From contig JAVBNN010000004.1 in NCBI GenBank assembly GCA_031551525.1, forward strand, positions 1-64,000: a stretch of 64,000 nucleotides of DNA, in the 5' to 3' direction. Position 1 is the first letter of the stretch, and the number at the start of each line of letters is the position of its first letter. The DNA comes from JAVBNN01 sp031551525 (GTDB lineage Bacteria; Bacillota; Negativicutes; Acidaminococcales; JAISLQ01). The notes under the pieces were generated by a model. The model did not search any database and was not told where the DNA came from. It saw only the letters and a program-made list of their open reading frames with translations. Of this stretch, positions 42,836-52,592 are shown in pieces. Position numbers and translations under genes: made by a program.

Positions 42836-44041
42836 TCACACCGCTATATTGCATTTTTCGCAGTATTCTTTCAGTACTTGGCCGAGGCGTTTGATGCCCT
42901 CTTCTATCCGGTCGGGCGGCATGTTGGAGAAGTTGAGGCGCATGGTATTGACCTTTTTGTTGTTCGGATAAAAGGGCGCGCCCGGCACGAAGGCTACATT
43001 GTTCTCGACGCTCTTGACGAGTATTTCTCCGGCATCAACGCCTTCCGGCAAGGTGACCCAGAGGAAAAGTCCTCCTTCCGGGTGGGTAAACGCTACTCCC
43101 GGTGGGAAATATTTCTCCATGGCCTTTATTAGGGTTGCACAGCGTTCTTTGTAGAGGGCGACAATTTTTTCGATGTGGTTGTTTATATCGCAGGACTGCA
43201 TGTAATCATATACGATGCGCTGGGTAAATTCGCTGGTATGGAGGTCGCTCGACTGTTTGACCGTGATGAATTTCTCAAGAAAGCGCTTGTCGGCGGCTAC
43301 CCATCCCAAACGCAGGCCGGGGGCAAATATTTTGGAGAAAGTGCCGTGGAAGATGACTAAGCCTTTTTTGTCCAGCGACATCAAGGATGGCGGTATTTCG
43401 CCGTCAAAACGCAGTTCTCCGTACGGATTGTCTTCGATGACCGGCAGGTCGTATTTTTCCACGATGGTCATGATAGCTTTCCGGCGCGCAAGCGACCAGG
43501 TACGGCCGGTCGGATTCTGGAAATCCGGTATGGCGTAGAGCAACTTCACCCGCTCGGTCGTCGCCAACACCCGCTCGAGGTCTTCCGGGATGAGCCCGTC
43601 GTCGTCGGTAGCTATCTGTATGTATTTCGGCCCATAGGCGTTAAAAGCGTTTATCGCACCCATATAAGACGGGCTTTCGAGAAGGACTATGTCGCCTTCG
43701 TCGATAAATATCTTGCCGGCAAAATCCAGCGCCTGCTGTGAGCCGCTGACGATGGTCACTTCATCTTCCGTGACTCTTGTCTGAAATTTGGAATTCATAT
43801 GTTTGGCGATAGCCGCCCTGAAAGGCTGATAGCCTTCGGTCGTCGAATATTGTAGTACCTGTTTCCCGGCTTCGTCCAAGAGGCCGGTCGTTACTTTCTT
43901 GATGTCTTCGATCGGAAAAAGTTCGGGCGCCGGCAGTCCTCCGGCAAAAGAAATGATCTCCGGCCGGGCCGTTATCTTCAAAATCTCCCTGATCTCCGAA
44001 CGGTTCAGGTGTTGCATGCGCTGGGCAAATTTGTCCGCCAT
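42836..44041 (-). CDS. PLP-dependent aminotransferase, class I/II (aminoadipate/aromatic type)
   Basis: A 401-aa fold type I aminotransferase related to LysN and the MocR C-terminal domain. ISFAGGLPAPELFPIEDI near the start, VSGSQQALD, YAIPDFQNPTGRTWS, and the PLP Lys in HGTFSKIFAPGLRLGW (about residue 235). Likely transfers amino groups between a bulky or dicarboxylic amino acid and 2-oxoglutarate; the substrate is unassigned. The downstream glutamate dehydrogenase gene (separate transcript) could recycle glutamate. ATG 44041 follows GGAGGT. Confidence 0.88.
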   Translation of the reverse strand: MADKFAQRMQHLNRSEIREILKITARPEIISFAGGLPAPELFPIEDIKKVTTGLLDEAGKQVLQYSTTEGYQPFRAAIAKHMNSKFQTRVTEDEVTIVSGSQQALDFAGKIFIDEGDIVLLESPSYMGAINAFNAYGPKYIQIATDDDGLIPEDLERVLATTERVKLLYAIPDFQNPTGRTWSLARRKAIMTIVEKYDLPVIEDNPYGELRFDGEIPPSLMSLDKKGLVIFHGTFSKIFAPGLRLGWVAADKRFLEKFITVKQSSDLHTSEFTQRIVYDYMQSCDINNHIEKIVALYKERCATLIKAMEKYFPPGVAFTHPEGGLFLWVTLPEGVDAGEILVKSVENNVAFVPGAPFYPNNKKVNTMRLNFSNMPPDRIEEGIKRLGQVLKEYCEKCNIAV

Positions 44042-44100
44042 TTTTTACCTCCAAGATTCACTGTAACAAGTTTTATTATATCTTTCATATAATAATGCAA

Positions 44101-44130
44101 ATTGTAACACGAAGTTTATTCTTTGGTCAA
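44101..44130 (-). promoter_or_regulatory. Promoter of the aminotransferase gene
   Basis: Minus strand: TTGACC, 18 bases, TACAAT. A second TATAAT lies nearer to the gene but without a spaced -35. Confidence 0.7.
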
Positions 44131-44162
44131 TAATATATTGCAAAAGTTATGCTTAAACGCGA

Positions 44163-44194
44163 AAAACCCCGTTCCCATAAGGGCACGGGGTTTT
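44163..44194 (-). terminator. Terminator of the cupin-DUF1343-HD-gdhA operon
   Basis: AAAACCCCGTGCCC / GGGAACGGGGTTTT on the minus strand with one mismatch and a 4-base loop, followed by TTCGCG. It is 10 bp past the gdhA stop. Confidence 0.85.
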
Positions 44195-44204
44195 AGTTGA
44201 TGCA

Positions 44205-45467
44205 TCAGGGGAATATGCCGCGGGCTTTGTCCGCTTTTACTACGCGGTCGAGCGCGACCATGTAAGATGCCATGCGTAGGGAAACTTTTTTCTCTTTGTG
44301 TATTTTCCACACGTCTTCAAAAGCGTGGTGCATGATCTTTTTCAAATTTTCGTTGATGTATTGCTCGTCCCACCTGAAAGCCATGTTGTTCTGTACCCAT
44401 TCAAAGTAGGATACTGTCACGCCGCCGGCATTAGCCAAAATATCCGGCACAACGATGATTTTTTTCTTTTCGAGGATTTTGTCGCCTTCGGTCGTGGTCG
44501 GTCCATTGGCGCCTTCAAGAACTATCTTGGCTTTTATCGAAGCGGCGTTTCCTTCATGTATCTGGTTTTCCATAGCGGCCGGAAAGAGTACGTCTACATC
44601 GAGTTTAAAGAGATCGGCATCCGGGATGACTTTCAACCCGGTTTCTTTATAGCCTTTGAGTGAGCGGTTATTTTTGGCCGCATACTCCTGAGCGGCAGCT
44701 ACATTGATGCCTTTGGGGTTGTAGATGGTGGTGAAGGCGTCACCGATAGCTACGACTTTGCATCCTTCATCATGCATCAGGCGGGCGCCGACGCTGCCGA
44801 CGTTGCCAAAACCTTGTACGGCTACGGTCAAGCCTTTGGGGCTCTTTTTCATTTTGGCGAGAAGATTTAAAAGAGTGTAGGTCGCGCCGCGGCCGGTAGC
44901 TTCAGGACGCCCCAAAGAGCCGCCCAGTTCGAGCGGTTTACCGGTGACGACGCCGGGCACGAAGTGGCCTTTTATCATGCTATATGTATCGACTATCCAG
45001 CCCATGACCTGTGCGTTGGTATTAACGTCCGGTGCAGGTATATCCTGCTTAGGGCCAAGAATAGGTTCTATCATGGCCGTGTAGCGCCGTGTCAGCCTTC
45101 TCAGCTCGGTAGTGCTCAGTTTAGACGGGTCTACCTTGACGCCGCCTTTGGCGCCGCCGTAGGGAATATTCACCAGGGCGCATTTCCAGGTCATCCAGGC
45201 AGCCAGGGCGCGTACTTCGTCGAGGTTTGCCTCGGGATGGAAACGGATGCCGCCTTTGCTGGGACCAAGAGTGGTGTTGTGCTGTACGCGGTAGCCTTCA
45301 AAAACTGCTCTTTTGCCGTTATCCAGTTCGATCGGCACAGAAACCATCAGTTCGCGTTCCGCATAACGCAAGGTAACATAGTCGTCATAGCTGAGCCCAA
45401 GTTTTGTCGCTGCTTCATCCAATACGGCCAGCATGTTCTCATAGGGATTGTACTCGTGTTTTTTCAT
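44205..45467 (-). CDS. gdhA: Glutamate dehydrogenase
   Basis: A 420-aa hexameric-type GDH interconverting glutamate and 2-oxoglutarate plus ammonia. Substrate-binding GPSKGGIRFHPEANLDEV and catalytic Lys in NIPYGGAKGGVKVDP are present. The dinucleotide fold is VAVQGFGNVGSVGARLMHDE, with the following strand ending VVAIGD, the acidic residue suggesting NAD(H). ATG 45467 overlaps the HD gene stop by ATGA, so it is the last gene of a four-gene operon. Confidence 0.95.
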   Translation of the reverse strand: MKKHEYNPYENMLAVLDEAATKLGLSYDDYVTLRYAERELMVSVPIELDNGKRAVFEGYRVQHNTTLGPSKGGIRFHPEANLDEVRALAAWMTWKCALVNIPYGGAKGGVKVDPSKLSTTELRRLTRRYTAMIEPILGPKQDIPAPDVNTNAQVMGWIVDTYSMIKGHFVPGVVTGKPLELGGSLGRPEATGRGATYTLLNLLAKMKKSPKGLTVAVQGFGNVGSVGARLMHDEGCKVVAIGDAFTTIYNPKGINVAAAQEYAAKNNRSLKGYKETGLKVIPDADLFKLDVDVLFPAAMENQIHEGNAASIKAKIVLEGANGPTTTEGDKILEKKKIIVVPDILANAGGVTVSYFEWVQNNMAFRWDEQYINENLKKIMHHAFEDVWKIHKEKKVSLRMASYMVALDRVVKADKARGIFP

Positions 45468-46696
45468 AATGTGTCCTCCTGTTTTTGCTTTTCCCCCTCG
45501 TCAAAATAACCAAAAATCCTGCCGAAATCGATACCTGCCACAATCTTGTCTTTATACATTTTACCTATATTTTCAATACCCATCTGAAGGTGACGAGAAG
45601 TTATGCCGTGTTGGATAGACAGTTTAGCCTCCAGCAAAGCAGCCAGATTGTCGCAGCATTTTAAAACGGCCCCGTCTACCGGACGGTATTTTTTTTCGTT
45701 GTATTTTTGGGAAATCTCGTCCGGATCCTCTAAAACTACTATTTCGCCATTTACCACCACCCGTGTTTCAAATTCGCGTTCGGTAAAGTATTTTAGTTCT
45801 TCATGCCAACTGGCAGGCACTAAAGGCAATATTTTTTCTCTTACATATTGACCCTCTATTTCTTTGATAAGGCGATCGAGGTCTTCCACTGAGCGTTTGA
45901 CCGGCGAAATGATGTCCCGCGTCAAAACTTCGGGAAGATCGTGCAAAAGACCGCACAAATAGTCGTTTACCAGCCTTCCGTCACAGGCCTTCAGTTCTCT
46001 CGCGCAAAAATAGGCAAAAATAGCTACGATCAGCATATGCCCCATGACTGATGTTTCCGGTACCCTCGGCGACTGCGCCCAGCGTTTCTGGAAGCGGAGC
46101 TGCCCTACCAGATCTATGAACTTTTTGGTTTTGCCATTGAGGCTGATTTTTTGTACGCCGATGAGATCAAAATATTCTTCGATCTGGCTGGCAATATCCA
46201 TCCGGGTGTCTTCTATGCCGACAACCACTTCCTTATTCATCTGGTAGACTATTTTGAACTCCCAATCGGTAGCCAGATAATGGGCGGCTTTCAGTATGCG
46301 TTTTTCCAGCACTGAATACTTGTCGTCACACAGATAGCTGGCAAAATCGTCGAAAAAACCTTCTCCTAACGGTTGTAAAACATCCCGAAGCTTCTCCAGC
46401 ACCCATCTATTTATCTTGTCACCATTTTCCCGCATCAGTTCATAATACACAGGCGGCTTTATATCCGTTATAATCAACCGGTGCAAAAATTCAAACAGGC
46501 CGCCTTCTATGAGTTTTCGCCAGTTTATATCGGCTTTCCGGTCCTGTTCTTCATATTTGGCCAAGACGTAGGCTATCAGCATCTTGTGCGCCTGCTTATC
46601 AAGTTCCGTAAAACCCTGGTGCGGCCGCAGATGATCGTTCCAACGTTGGGCGTTGGCCGCGTCGTAACACAGTTCTATAAGTTCTTTTGTTATCAT
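45464..46696 (-). CDS. HD domain-containing hydrolase, uncharacterised
   Basis: A 410-aa protein. The central HD domain is seen as ETSVMGHMLIVAIFAYFCA followed by LLHDLPEVLTRDIISPVK (about residues 215-265), the latter with the His-Asp doublet. The N-terminal third contains a further helical region with HKMLIAYVLAKY, which may be a diverged second copy. HD proteins of this kind are nucleotidases or nucleotide phosphohydrolases; the substrate is unknown. 14 bp after the DUF1343 gene and ATGA-coupled to gdhA. Confidence 0.75.
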   Translation of the reverse strand: MITKELIELCYDAANAQRWNDHLRPHQGFTELDKQAHKMLIAYVLAKYEEQDRKADINWRKLIEGGLFEFLHRLIITDIKPPVYYELMRENGDKINRWVLEKLRDVLQPLGEGFFDDFASYLCDDKYSVLEKRILKAAHYLATDWEFKIVYQMNKEVVVGIEDTRMDIASQIEEYFDLIGVQKISLNGKTKKFIDLVGQLRFQKRWAQSPRVPETSVMGHMLIVAIFAYFCARELKACDGRLVNDYLCGLLHDLPEVLTRDIISPVKRSVEDLDRLIKEIEGQYVREKILPLVPASWHEELKYFTEREFETRVVVNGEIVVLEDPDEISQKYNEKKYRPVDGAVLKCCDNLAALLEAKLSIQHGITSRHLQMGIENIGKMYKDKIVAGIDFGRIFGYFDEGEKQKQEDTL

Positions 46697-46710
46697 GCTT
46701 TCCCTCGTTA

Positions 46711-47946
46711 TTATTTATACAGAAGATACGGCTGGGCCATTTGGCCGAAGGCACTGCACTCTTCGCGCCACCGGGCGATGAGCTCTTCTACCGGTTCGTT
46801 GTCCCACATGGCGTTCTCACCCATGTTTTTATCTATGCGATCCTTGCTGTAAACATTTATTTTGTCTATTCCGGCCATCTTTCTCAGTATATAAAATACC
46901 TGCGCGCCGCTTTCTACCAAGCTGGGAGCCTTTTTGTCGACAAAATGCACCTGTACTCCATAGCAGCTCTTGCCGGAATGTCCGCCAAAGCGCGGCAAAA
47001 AAGCCGCCGGACGGAAATACAACCCCGGTATTTTAAGGTTATTGGCCTGCCAGGCTAGTTTGTAGGCATCCACCCAAGGCGCTCCGGTAAATTCGAATGG
47101 TCGGGTCGTCCCAACGCCGTTCGTCACGCCTATACCTCCGAAAAAGCCGGTCATGGCATATCCTCTGGCGCTGTCTGGAGTCGGGATGTTTGGCGAAGTA
47201 GGCACCCACGGCAGTCCCGTTTCTTCAAAAGTCATATCATGCGTCCAGCCAGTCATGGGGATAACGGTCAGTTTGGCGTTTATGCCAAACTCCTTGTTGA
47301 ACAGGCGGGCGGCTTCACCTACCGTGAGACCGTGCCGGTAGGGTATCGGATATACGCCGACAAAAGACTCAAAACCTTTTTTCAATACCGGGCCTTCCAT
47401 TTTCCCGCCCAGTGGATTGGGCCGGTCAAAAACCACAAACTCCTTGCCCTGTTCGGCGCAGGCTTGCATGGCGTAAGCCATGGTGGAGATATAGGTGTAA
47501 CTGCGCACCCCGATATCCTGAATATCAAAAGCCAAAATATCAATGTTCTTGAGCATATCGGCGGTAGGTTTTTTTGTTGGCCCATACAGACTGTAGACGG
47601 ACACGCCCAAGCGCTGGTCGGTATAGGTGTCTATGTCTTCTCCTGCGGTTACCTGCCCAAGGTAACCGTGCTCTGGTGAAAATACCGCCGCCAGTTTTAC
47701 TTTTTGCGCCAAGATAAACGCAGTATCGTTAAAATGTCGGTCAATGCCGGTAGCGTTTGTAATGATGCCCACACGTTTTCCCGTGAATACACCGGCAAAC
47801 TCGTCTAGTCGCTCTATGCCCAGCCGAACTTCTGCTTTTGCCGACTTTTGTTCTTCTGCCTTGTCCTTTTCCTTTTTCGCCGCGCAGGCAAGCGACGAAA
47901 AAGCAAAGAGCAACACCAGCGCTATAGATATTATCCTTGTGGGCAT
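46711..47946 (-). CDS. DUF1343 protein, NamZ-like exo-beta-N-acetylmuramidase
   Basis: A 411-aa exported protein. The signal sequence IISIALVLLFAFSSLAC may be cleaved near ACA or lipidated (non-canonical SLAC). The DUF1343 domain follows with GKRVGIITNATGID, FSPEHGYLG, FDIQDIGVRSYTYISTM, FDRPNPLGG and VPTSPNIPTPDSARGY. Members such as B. subtilis NamZ release terminal MurNAc from peptidoglycan fragments. ATG 47946 shares one base with the cupin stop (TGATG) and has GGAGG upstream. Position before an HD gene and gdhA is unusual. Confidence 0.85.
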   Translation of the reverse strand: MPTRIISIALVLLFAFSSLACAAKKEKDKAEEQKSAKAEVRLGIERLDEFAGVFTGKRVGIITNATGIDRHFNDTAFILAQKVKLAAVFSPEHGYLGQVTAGEDIDTYTDQRLGVSVYSLYGPTKKPTADMLKNIDILAFDIQDIGVRSYTYISTMAYAMQACAEQGKEFVVFDRPNPLGGKMEGPVLKKGFESFVGVYPIPYRHGLTVGEAARLFNKEFGINAKLTVIPMTGWTHDMTFEETGLPWVPTSPNIPTPDSARGYAMTGFFGGIGVTNGVGTTRPFEFTGAPWVDAYKLAWQANNLKIPGLYFRPAAFLPRFGGHSGKSCYGVQVHFVDKKAPSLVESGAQVFYILRKMAGIDKINVYSKDRIDKNMGENAMWDNEPVEELIARWREECSAFGQMAQPYLLYK

Positions 47947-48341
47947 CAGTATTCCTCCATATCTATACAACCATAAATAGCCAGCCAAACACAAGGCGGT
48001 TTGCTGGATGCGTACGACACCCGGTGTTTTTCATGCGCCGGTATAAATACGCTGTCACCAGGATGCAACAGTTTTTTACTGCCGTCCGACCATTCTATTT
48101 CACCTTCACCGGCTAAGACGAGTACCCACTCGTCTTCTGTCTGGTCATACCAATAACCGTCTATGGAAGCGGTTCCCGGTGAATTAATGGCGACTGCACG
48201 GCCTTTTTGCACAGCAAAAAGTAATTTTTCCGTTTCTGCGCACCGTTCTTCGCTACCAACAGAAAAAATGTTTTGCAAAAGCCTGCCCTTCCTCCAGTTG
48301 ATTTTGTAAAGAATATTATATGGGTTAAGTTCGTCTGTCAC
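47946..48341 (-). CDS. Cupin domain protein
   Basis: A 131-aa small cupin. Conserved motif 2 is LHPGDSVFIPAHEKHRVSYA near residue 93-112; motif 1 is degenerate (WVLVLAGEGEIEW). It may bind a metal through the remaining His/Glu. Role unknown; as first gene of the NamZ-like/HD/gdhA operon it could be a sugar- or amino-acid-related enzyme or sensor. The start is GTG 48341 with AAGGAG eight bases upstream. Confidence 0.75.
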   Translation of the reverse strand: MTDELNPYNILYKINWRKGRLLQNIFSVGSEERCAETEKLLFAVQKGRAVAINSPGTASIDGYWYDQTEDEWVLVLAGEGEIEWSDGSKKLLHPGDSVFIPAHEKHRVSYASSKPPCVWLAIYGCIDMEEY

Positions 48342-48453
48342 AATCAAAACTCCTTCTTTTGCATACAAAATACACATAAGGAAAATAAAAATATCCTGAT
48401 AAGCCGTACAAATACTCTAAAATTATTTGCTATATTTCAATTCAGACAAACCA

Positions 48454-48462
48454 TGCTATAAT
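48454..48462 (+). promoter_or_regulatory. Extended -10 promoter of potABCD
   Basis: TGCTATAAT: an extended -10 (TG at 48454-48455, TATAAT at 48457-48462) with no good -35. About 23 bp downstream GGTAA, 3 bases, TTACC (48485-48497) is a small palindrome that could be an operator. Confidence 0.6.
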
Positions 48463-48547
48463 ATAAGGGTATATTTAGTTTGCAGGTAATGTTTACCGTT
48501 ACTACAATAAAAGTATTACTATACTTCCCCGGCTGGAGGGTAAATCT

Positions 48548-49573
48548 TTGACCAACAAAGAAACCATGATATCCATAAAAAGCGTGCAAAAAAGCTTTGC
48601 CAGCACGGTGGTCATCCCCAATTTGGATCTCACGATAAACGACGGGGAATTCCTCACTCTGCTTGGCCCGTCCGGTTGCGGCAAAACCACCCTCCTACGC
48701 ATGATCGCCGGTTTTGACACACCGACGAGCGGCAGGATATTTATCGACGGACAGGATGTCACAACTTTGCCACCCTATAAACGGGATGTAAATATGGTTT
48801 TTCAGCATTATGCCCTGTTCCCACATATGACGGTGGAAGAAAATATCCGTTTTGGCCTCACCATGAAAAAAATCCCCCCTGACGAACAAACCAGGCTGGT
48901 AGACCAGGTGGTTTATCTCACCCAACTCGATGAGTTTCGTTCAAGGCGACCCCAGCAGTTAAGCGGCGGCCAGCAGCAGCGGGTTGCTATCGCCCGCGCG
49001 CTGGTCAATAGCCCCAAAGTTCTTTTGCTGGACGAACCGCTGGGAGCGCTAGACTACCAACTGAGAAAAAACCTTCAGTTGGAACTGAAAAACTTGCAAA
49101 AAGGCCTCGGCATAACTTTTGTCTATGTAACTCATGACCAGGAAGAAGCCCTCACTATGTCCGACCGCATTGTAGTTATGAATAAAGGCATTATAGAACA
49201 AGATTCTAGCCCGGAGCTCTTATACCACCGGCCGGAATCAGAATTTGTGGCCAATTTTATTGGCGAATGCAACATTTTCCTTGAACGCGGCGCCAAAATA
49301 GCCATGCGCCCGGAAAAACTCAACTTATGCGAAATAAACGCCGACTGGGCAGCGGCCAGTCCGGACTTTGCCCCCCATCCCCCGCCACGTCTCTTTGGCA
49401 CTATCATGGATATAGTTTTTTATGGAAACATCGACAAGATATTCATCCTTCTCGATAACAGCACGCAAATGATCACCGCCTACCAGTATTTTGACGACAA
49501 GAGAAAATGGCAGGTCGAAGAACGAGTCGGCCTGTGGTGGTATCCTGAAGACGAAGTGAGGCTGGCTCGATGA
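48548..49573 (+). CDS. potA: Spermidine/putrescine ABC transporter, ATP-binding protein
   Basis: A 341-aa ABC ATPase. Walker A GPSGCGKTT, Q-loop in VFQHYALFPHMTVEENI, signature LSGGQQQRVAIARAL, Walker B VLLLDEPLGALD and switch His in YVTHDQEEAL. A C-terminal TOBE-like regulatory domain follows (about 250-341). The start is TTG 48548, set by GGAGGG seven bases upstream. It overlaps potB by ATGA. Confidence 0.93.
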   Translation: MTNKETMISIKSVQKSFASTVVIPNLDLTINDGEFLTLLGPSGCGKTTLLRMIAGFDTPTSGRIFIDGQDVTTLPPYKRDVNMVFQHYALFPHMTVEENIRFGLTMKKIPPDEQTRLVDQVVYLTQLDEFRSRRPQQLSGGQQQRVAIARALVNSPKVLLLDEPLGALDYQLRKNLQLELKNLQKGLGITFVYVTHDQEEALTMSDRIVVMNKGIIEQDSSPELLYHRPESEFVANFIGECNIFLERGAKIAMRPEKLNLCEINADWAAASPDFAPHPPPRLFGTIMDIVFYGNIDKIFILLDNSTQMITAYQYFDDKRKWQVEERVGLWWYPEDEVRLAR

Positions 49574-50412
49574 ACCGGGGCAAGCTGCTCGTAGCCCCTA
49601 CTATTGCCTGGCTGTCCTTCTTTTTCATCGTCCCGCTCCTCATCGTGGTGGTCATATCGTTTATTGGCCGTACGCCTTATGGCCAGTTGGTTTTTGAGTT
49701 CACCCTGGAAAATTACCGGCGCTTTTTTGAGCCGTTATACCTCAATATCCTCATCTACACCTTTGTCATGGCCTTTTTGGTCACCGCCCTAACTTTTCTT
49801 CTTAGTTACCCCCTGGCATATGCCATCGCCCGCTCCAGCAGAAAATGGCAGAAACTAGGGCTTTTGCTGGTGATGATACCTTTTTGGATAAATTTTCTTA
49901 TCCGCTCTTATGCCTGGGTCATCATACTGCGCTCACAGGGTGTGGTAAATTCACTGTTACTGGCTACAGGGCTTATCGAACAGCCGCTCGCCCTTCTCTA
50001 TAACGATGGCGCGGTCTTTCTTGGCATGGTATATGCCATGCTGCCTTTTATGGTACTGCCTATCTATGTGTCCATAGAGCAACTGGACGACCGGTTGCTG
50101 GAAGCGGCCTCCGACCTCGGAGCCACACCGGCCCGCACCTTCTGGAAAGTTACCCTGCCGCTCACTATGCCAGGTATTGCCGCTGGCTCCATACTTGTTT
50201 TTATTTCTTCCCTCGGTATGTTCGTCGTGCCCGACATCATGGGCGGCGCCAAGTCTTCGCTCATCGGCAACCTTATCCAGAACCAGTTCCTGGGCGCGCG
50301 CAACTGGCCCTTCGGCTCTGCGCTCTCCATACTCCTGGCCGTCCTTTCCATGCTGCTCATCTACCTCTATTACCGGGCACTCGGCCTGAAAAAGGAGGGG
50401 GCCGCCGCATGA
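49570..50412 (+). CDS. potB: Spermidine/putrescine ABC transporter permease
   Basis: A 280-aa permease with six membrane helices and the EAA coupling motif (EAASDLGATPARTFWKVTLP, about residue 177-196). It forms the transmembrane channel with PotC. ATGA overlaps on both sides indicate tight operon translation. Confidence 0.92.
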   Translation: MNRGKLLVAPTIAWLSFFFIVPLLIVVVISFIGRTPYGQLVFEFTLENYRRFFEPLYLNILIYTFVMAFLVTALTFLLSYPLAYAIARSSRKWQKLGLLLVMIPFWINFLIRSYAWVIILRSQGVVNSLLLATGLIEQPLALLYNDGAVFLGMVYAMLPFMVLPIYVSIEQLDDRLLEAASDLGATPARTFWKVTLPLTMPGIAAGSILVFISSLGMFVVPDIMGGAKSSLIGNLIQNQFLGARNWPFGSALSILLAVLSMLLIYLYYRALGLKKEGAAA

Positions 50413-51209
50413 ATACTTGGCGTTATAAACTTCTTTTAGGTTATTCATTCAGCGTAATAGCTTTTCTTTACCTCCCGATGCTGCTCCTGGCTGTCTATTC
50501 TTTCAACTCTTCACGCATCAACGCGGTTTGGACCGGCTTTACCCTAAACTGGTATGTGTCTCTTTTTAAAAACGACCGGGTGCTCGATGCCCTTATCAAC
50601 AGTCTCTCGATAGCCGCTGTGACTACGGTCGTCTGTACCATGCTTGGAACGATGGCTGCGCTCAGCCTTAACAGATACCGTTTCAAATACCGCGGTGCGC
50701 TAAACGGCCTTCTTTACCTGCCCATGCTGATACCCGAAATAGTCATGGGCCTGTCGCTACTCGTAATGTTCTCTCAACTGGGAATACCTTTGGGGAAAAT
50801 CACCCTGGCGGCGGCCCACATAACATTTTGCATATCTTTTGTCATCATAACAGTGAGCGCCCGACTCGAAGGCATGCGCACAGACCTTGAAGAAGCGGCA
50901 CAGGACCTTTACGCCACTCCCTGGCAAACTTTTCGCCATGTGACTTTTCCGCTGGCCCTGCCGGGCATAGTGGCCGGCGCCCTGATGGCTTTTACGCTTT
51001 CCATCGACGACTTTGTCATCAGCTTTTTTGTGGCCGGTCCGGATTCCACCACCCTGCCCCTTTATATTTACGCCATGGTCAAACGTGGCATCAGCCCGGA
51101 GATAAACGCGCTCTCAACCATCATGATCGCGGCCACCATAACACTCGTTCTTCTGGGACAGTGGCTGCAAACACGATCTGACGATAAAAAACAACAAACG
51201 GAAGGATGA
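50409..51209 (+). CDS. potC: Spermidine/putrescine ABC transporter permease
   Basis: A 266-aa permease with about six membrane helices and the EAA motif EEAAQDLYATPWQTFRHVTF (about 159-178). The conserved ALMAFTLSIDDFVISFFVAG block is typical of PotC. It pairs with PotB. ATGA overlaps with potB and potD. Confidence 0.92.
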   Translation: MNTWRYKLLLGYSFSVIAFLYLPMLLLAVYSFNSSRINAVWTGFTLNWYVSLFKNDRVLDALINSLSIAAVTTVVCTMLGTMAALSLNRYRFKYRGALNGLLYLPMLIPEIVMGLSLLVMFSQLGIPLGKITLAAAHITFCISFVIITVSARLEGMRTDLEEAAQDLYATPWQTFRHVTFPLALPGIVAGALMAFTLSIDDFVISFFVAGPDSTTLPLYIYAMVKRGISPEINALSTIMIAATITLVLLGQWLQTRSDDKKQQTEG

Positions 51210-52303
51210 TGTATCAAATGAAAAAAACCGGTATCATTTTTACGATCCTCTTGCTCACCCTCTCGCTGCTAGCTGGCTGTGGCGGCAACAAAAGCGCTGA
51301 AAAACCCAAGGAACAGCCCCCCGCTAAAAGCGGCGCCCAGCAAACTCTCAATCTTTTCAGTTGGGCAGATAATTTTGACGCCGATGTTCTAAAAGAGTTT
51401 GAGAAAAAATATAACTGCAAAATAAACTATGATGTTTTTGCAAATAACGAAGAACTGTTGGCTAAAATGCAGGCTGGCGGCAGTCAGTATGACCTCATTC
51501 AGCCGTCTGACTATATGGTCGCCACCATGATAAAACTCAACATGCTGGAAAAGCTCAACATGAAAAACTTGCCCAACGTGGCCAGTATGGCTACCAACTT
51601 CAAGAGCCCTCCCTTTGATCCGAAAGGTGAGTATTCAGTCATTTATTCCTGGGGCATCACCGGCATCGCCTACAATAAAAAACATGTCAAAAATCCCCCC
51701 ACGAGTTGGTCCGACCTCTGGAAACCAGAATACAAAGGCCGTGTGGTGCTTTTGAATGATAGCAGAGAAATCATCGGGATGGCACTGAAGAAAAACGGCC
51801 TCTCCAACAGTTCCACCAAACCGCAGGAGCTGGAAACAGCCTTTAACGACCTAAAAAAACTGGCGCCGAGTGTCCTTGCCTATGATACGGACAATATAAA
51901 ACAAAAATTCATCGCCGAAGAAGCCTGGATAGGCACCATGTGGTCGGGTGACGCGGTCTTTACCCAAGCGGAAAATAAAGATATCGCCTATGTTATACCA
52001 AAAGAAAACGGCACCATCTGGGCAGATACCTTCGCCATCCCGAAAAACGCCAAAAACAAGGAACTGGCGGAAAAGTTTATCAACTACCTGTATGATATAA
52101 AGGTCAGCGTTAAAAACTATGAGGCGATCGGCTATATGAATCCCAACCAGAAAGCCTACGCACAGCATTCGGAAGAATACAAAAACAACCCCATATTTAA
52201 AATCGCCACTGCCGCTATCGATAAAAGCGAATGGCTGGTAGATGTGGGTAATACACTGAACACTTATGACAAATACTGGACAGAACTGAAAACGGTAAAA
52301 TAG
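51206..52303 (+). CDS. potD: Spermidine/putrescine-binding lipoprotein
   Basis: A periplasmic/surface binding lipoprotein, 365 aa from ATG 51206, or 361 aa from ATG 51218, which gives a cleaner signal (MKKTGIIFTILLLTLSLLAGC). The ribosome site GGAAGG abuts the first ATG, so the 51218 start is also plausible. The lipobox is LLAGC. The mature protein starts with a charged linker and then LNLFSWADNFDADVLKEFE, matching the PotD/PotF fold. Polyamine specificity is inferred from synteny and similarity, not from pocket residues. Confidence 0.92.
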   Translation: MMYQMKKTGIIFTILLLTLSLLAGCGGNKSAEKPKEQPPAKSGAQQTLNLFSWADNFDADVLKEFEKKYNCKINYDVFANNEELLAKMQAGGSQYDLIQPSDYMVATMIKLNMLEKLNMKNLPNVASMATNFKSPPFDPKGEYSVIYSWGITGIAYNKKHVKNPPTSWSDLWKPEYKGRVVLLNDSREIIGMALKKNGLSNSSTKPQELETAFNDLKKLAPSVLAYDTDNIKQKFIAEEAWIGTMWSGDAVFTQAENKDIAYVIPKENGTIWADTFAIPKNAKNKELAEKFINYLYDIKVSVKNYEAIGYMNPNQKAYAQHSEEYKNNPIFKIATAAIDKSEWLVDVGNTLNTYDKYWTELKTVK

Positions 52304-52592
52304 TCTACAAACATAGCCATTGAAAAAATAGATTCCGTTACAAACAAAATGTATTGTTTTGCAACTTTGCTTTGTGAGAAAAAACTTCAGAACTTCACCG
52401 TGCGCGACATGAAAAACCGCATGGTCTGGCCGCAAGAGAAAACCTAATTTCATCGCACAAGACAAAGCATCCGCCGGTCAATATAGTTGGCGGACACACT
52501 ACAGCATATCCTCCACTTTCTTCATCTCTTGCTTCAATTGCCTGCGCACTATGCACAAGCGAAGTAGCAAATGATAGAGGGGGATATCTGCA

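Noticed and set aside
52304..52592. Gene or regulatory RNA between potD and lysR
   Set aside because: Short open frames lack ribosome sites; only a weak CCGCC/GGCGG inverted repeat is visible.
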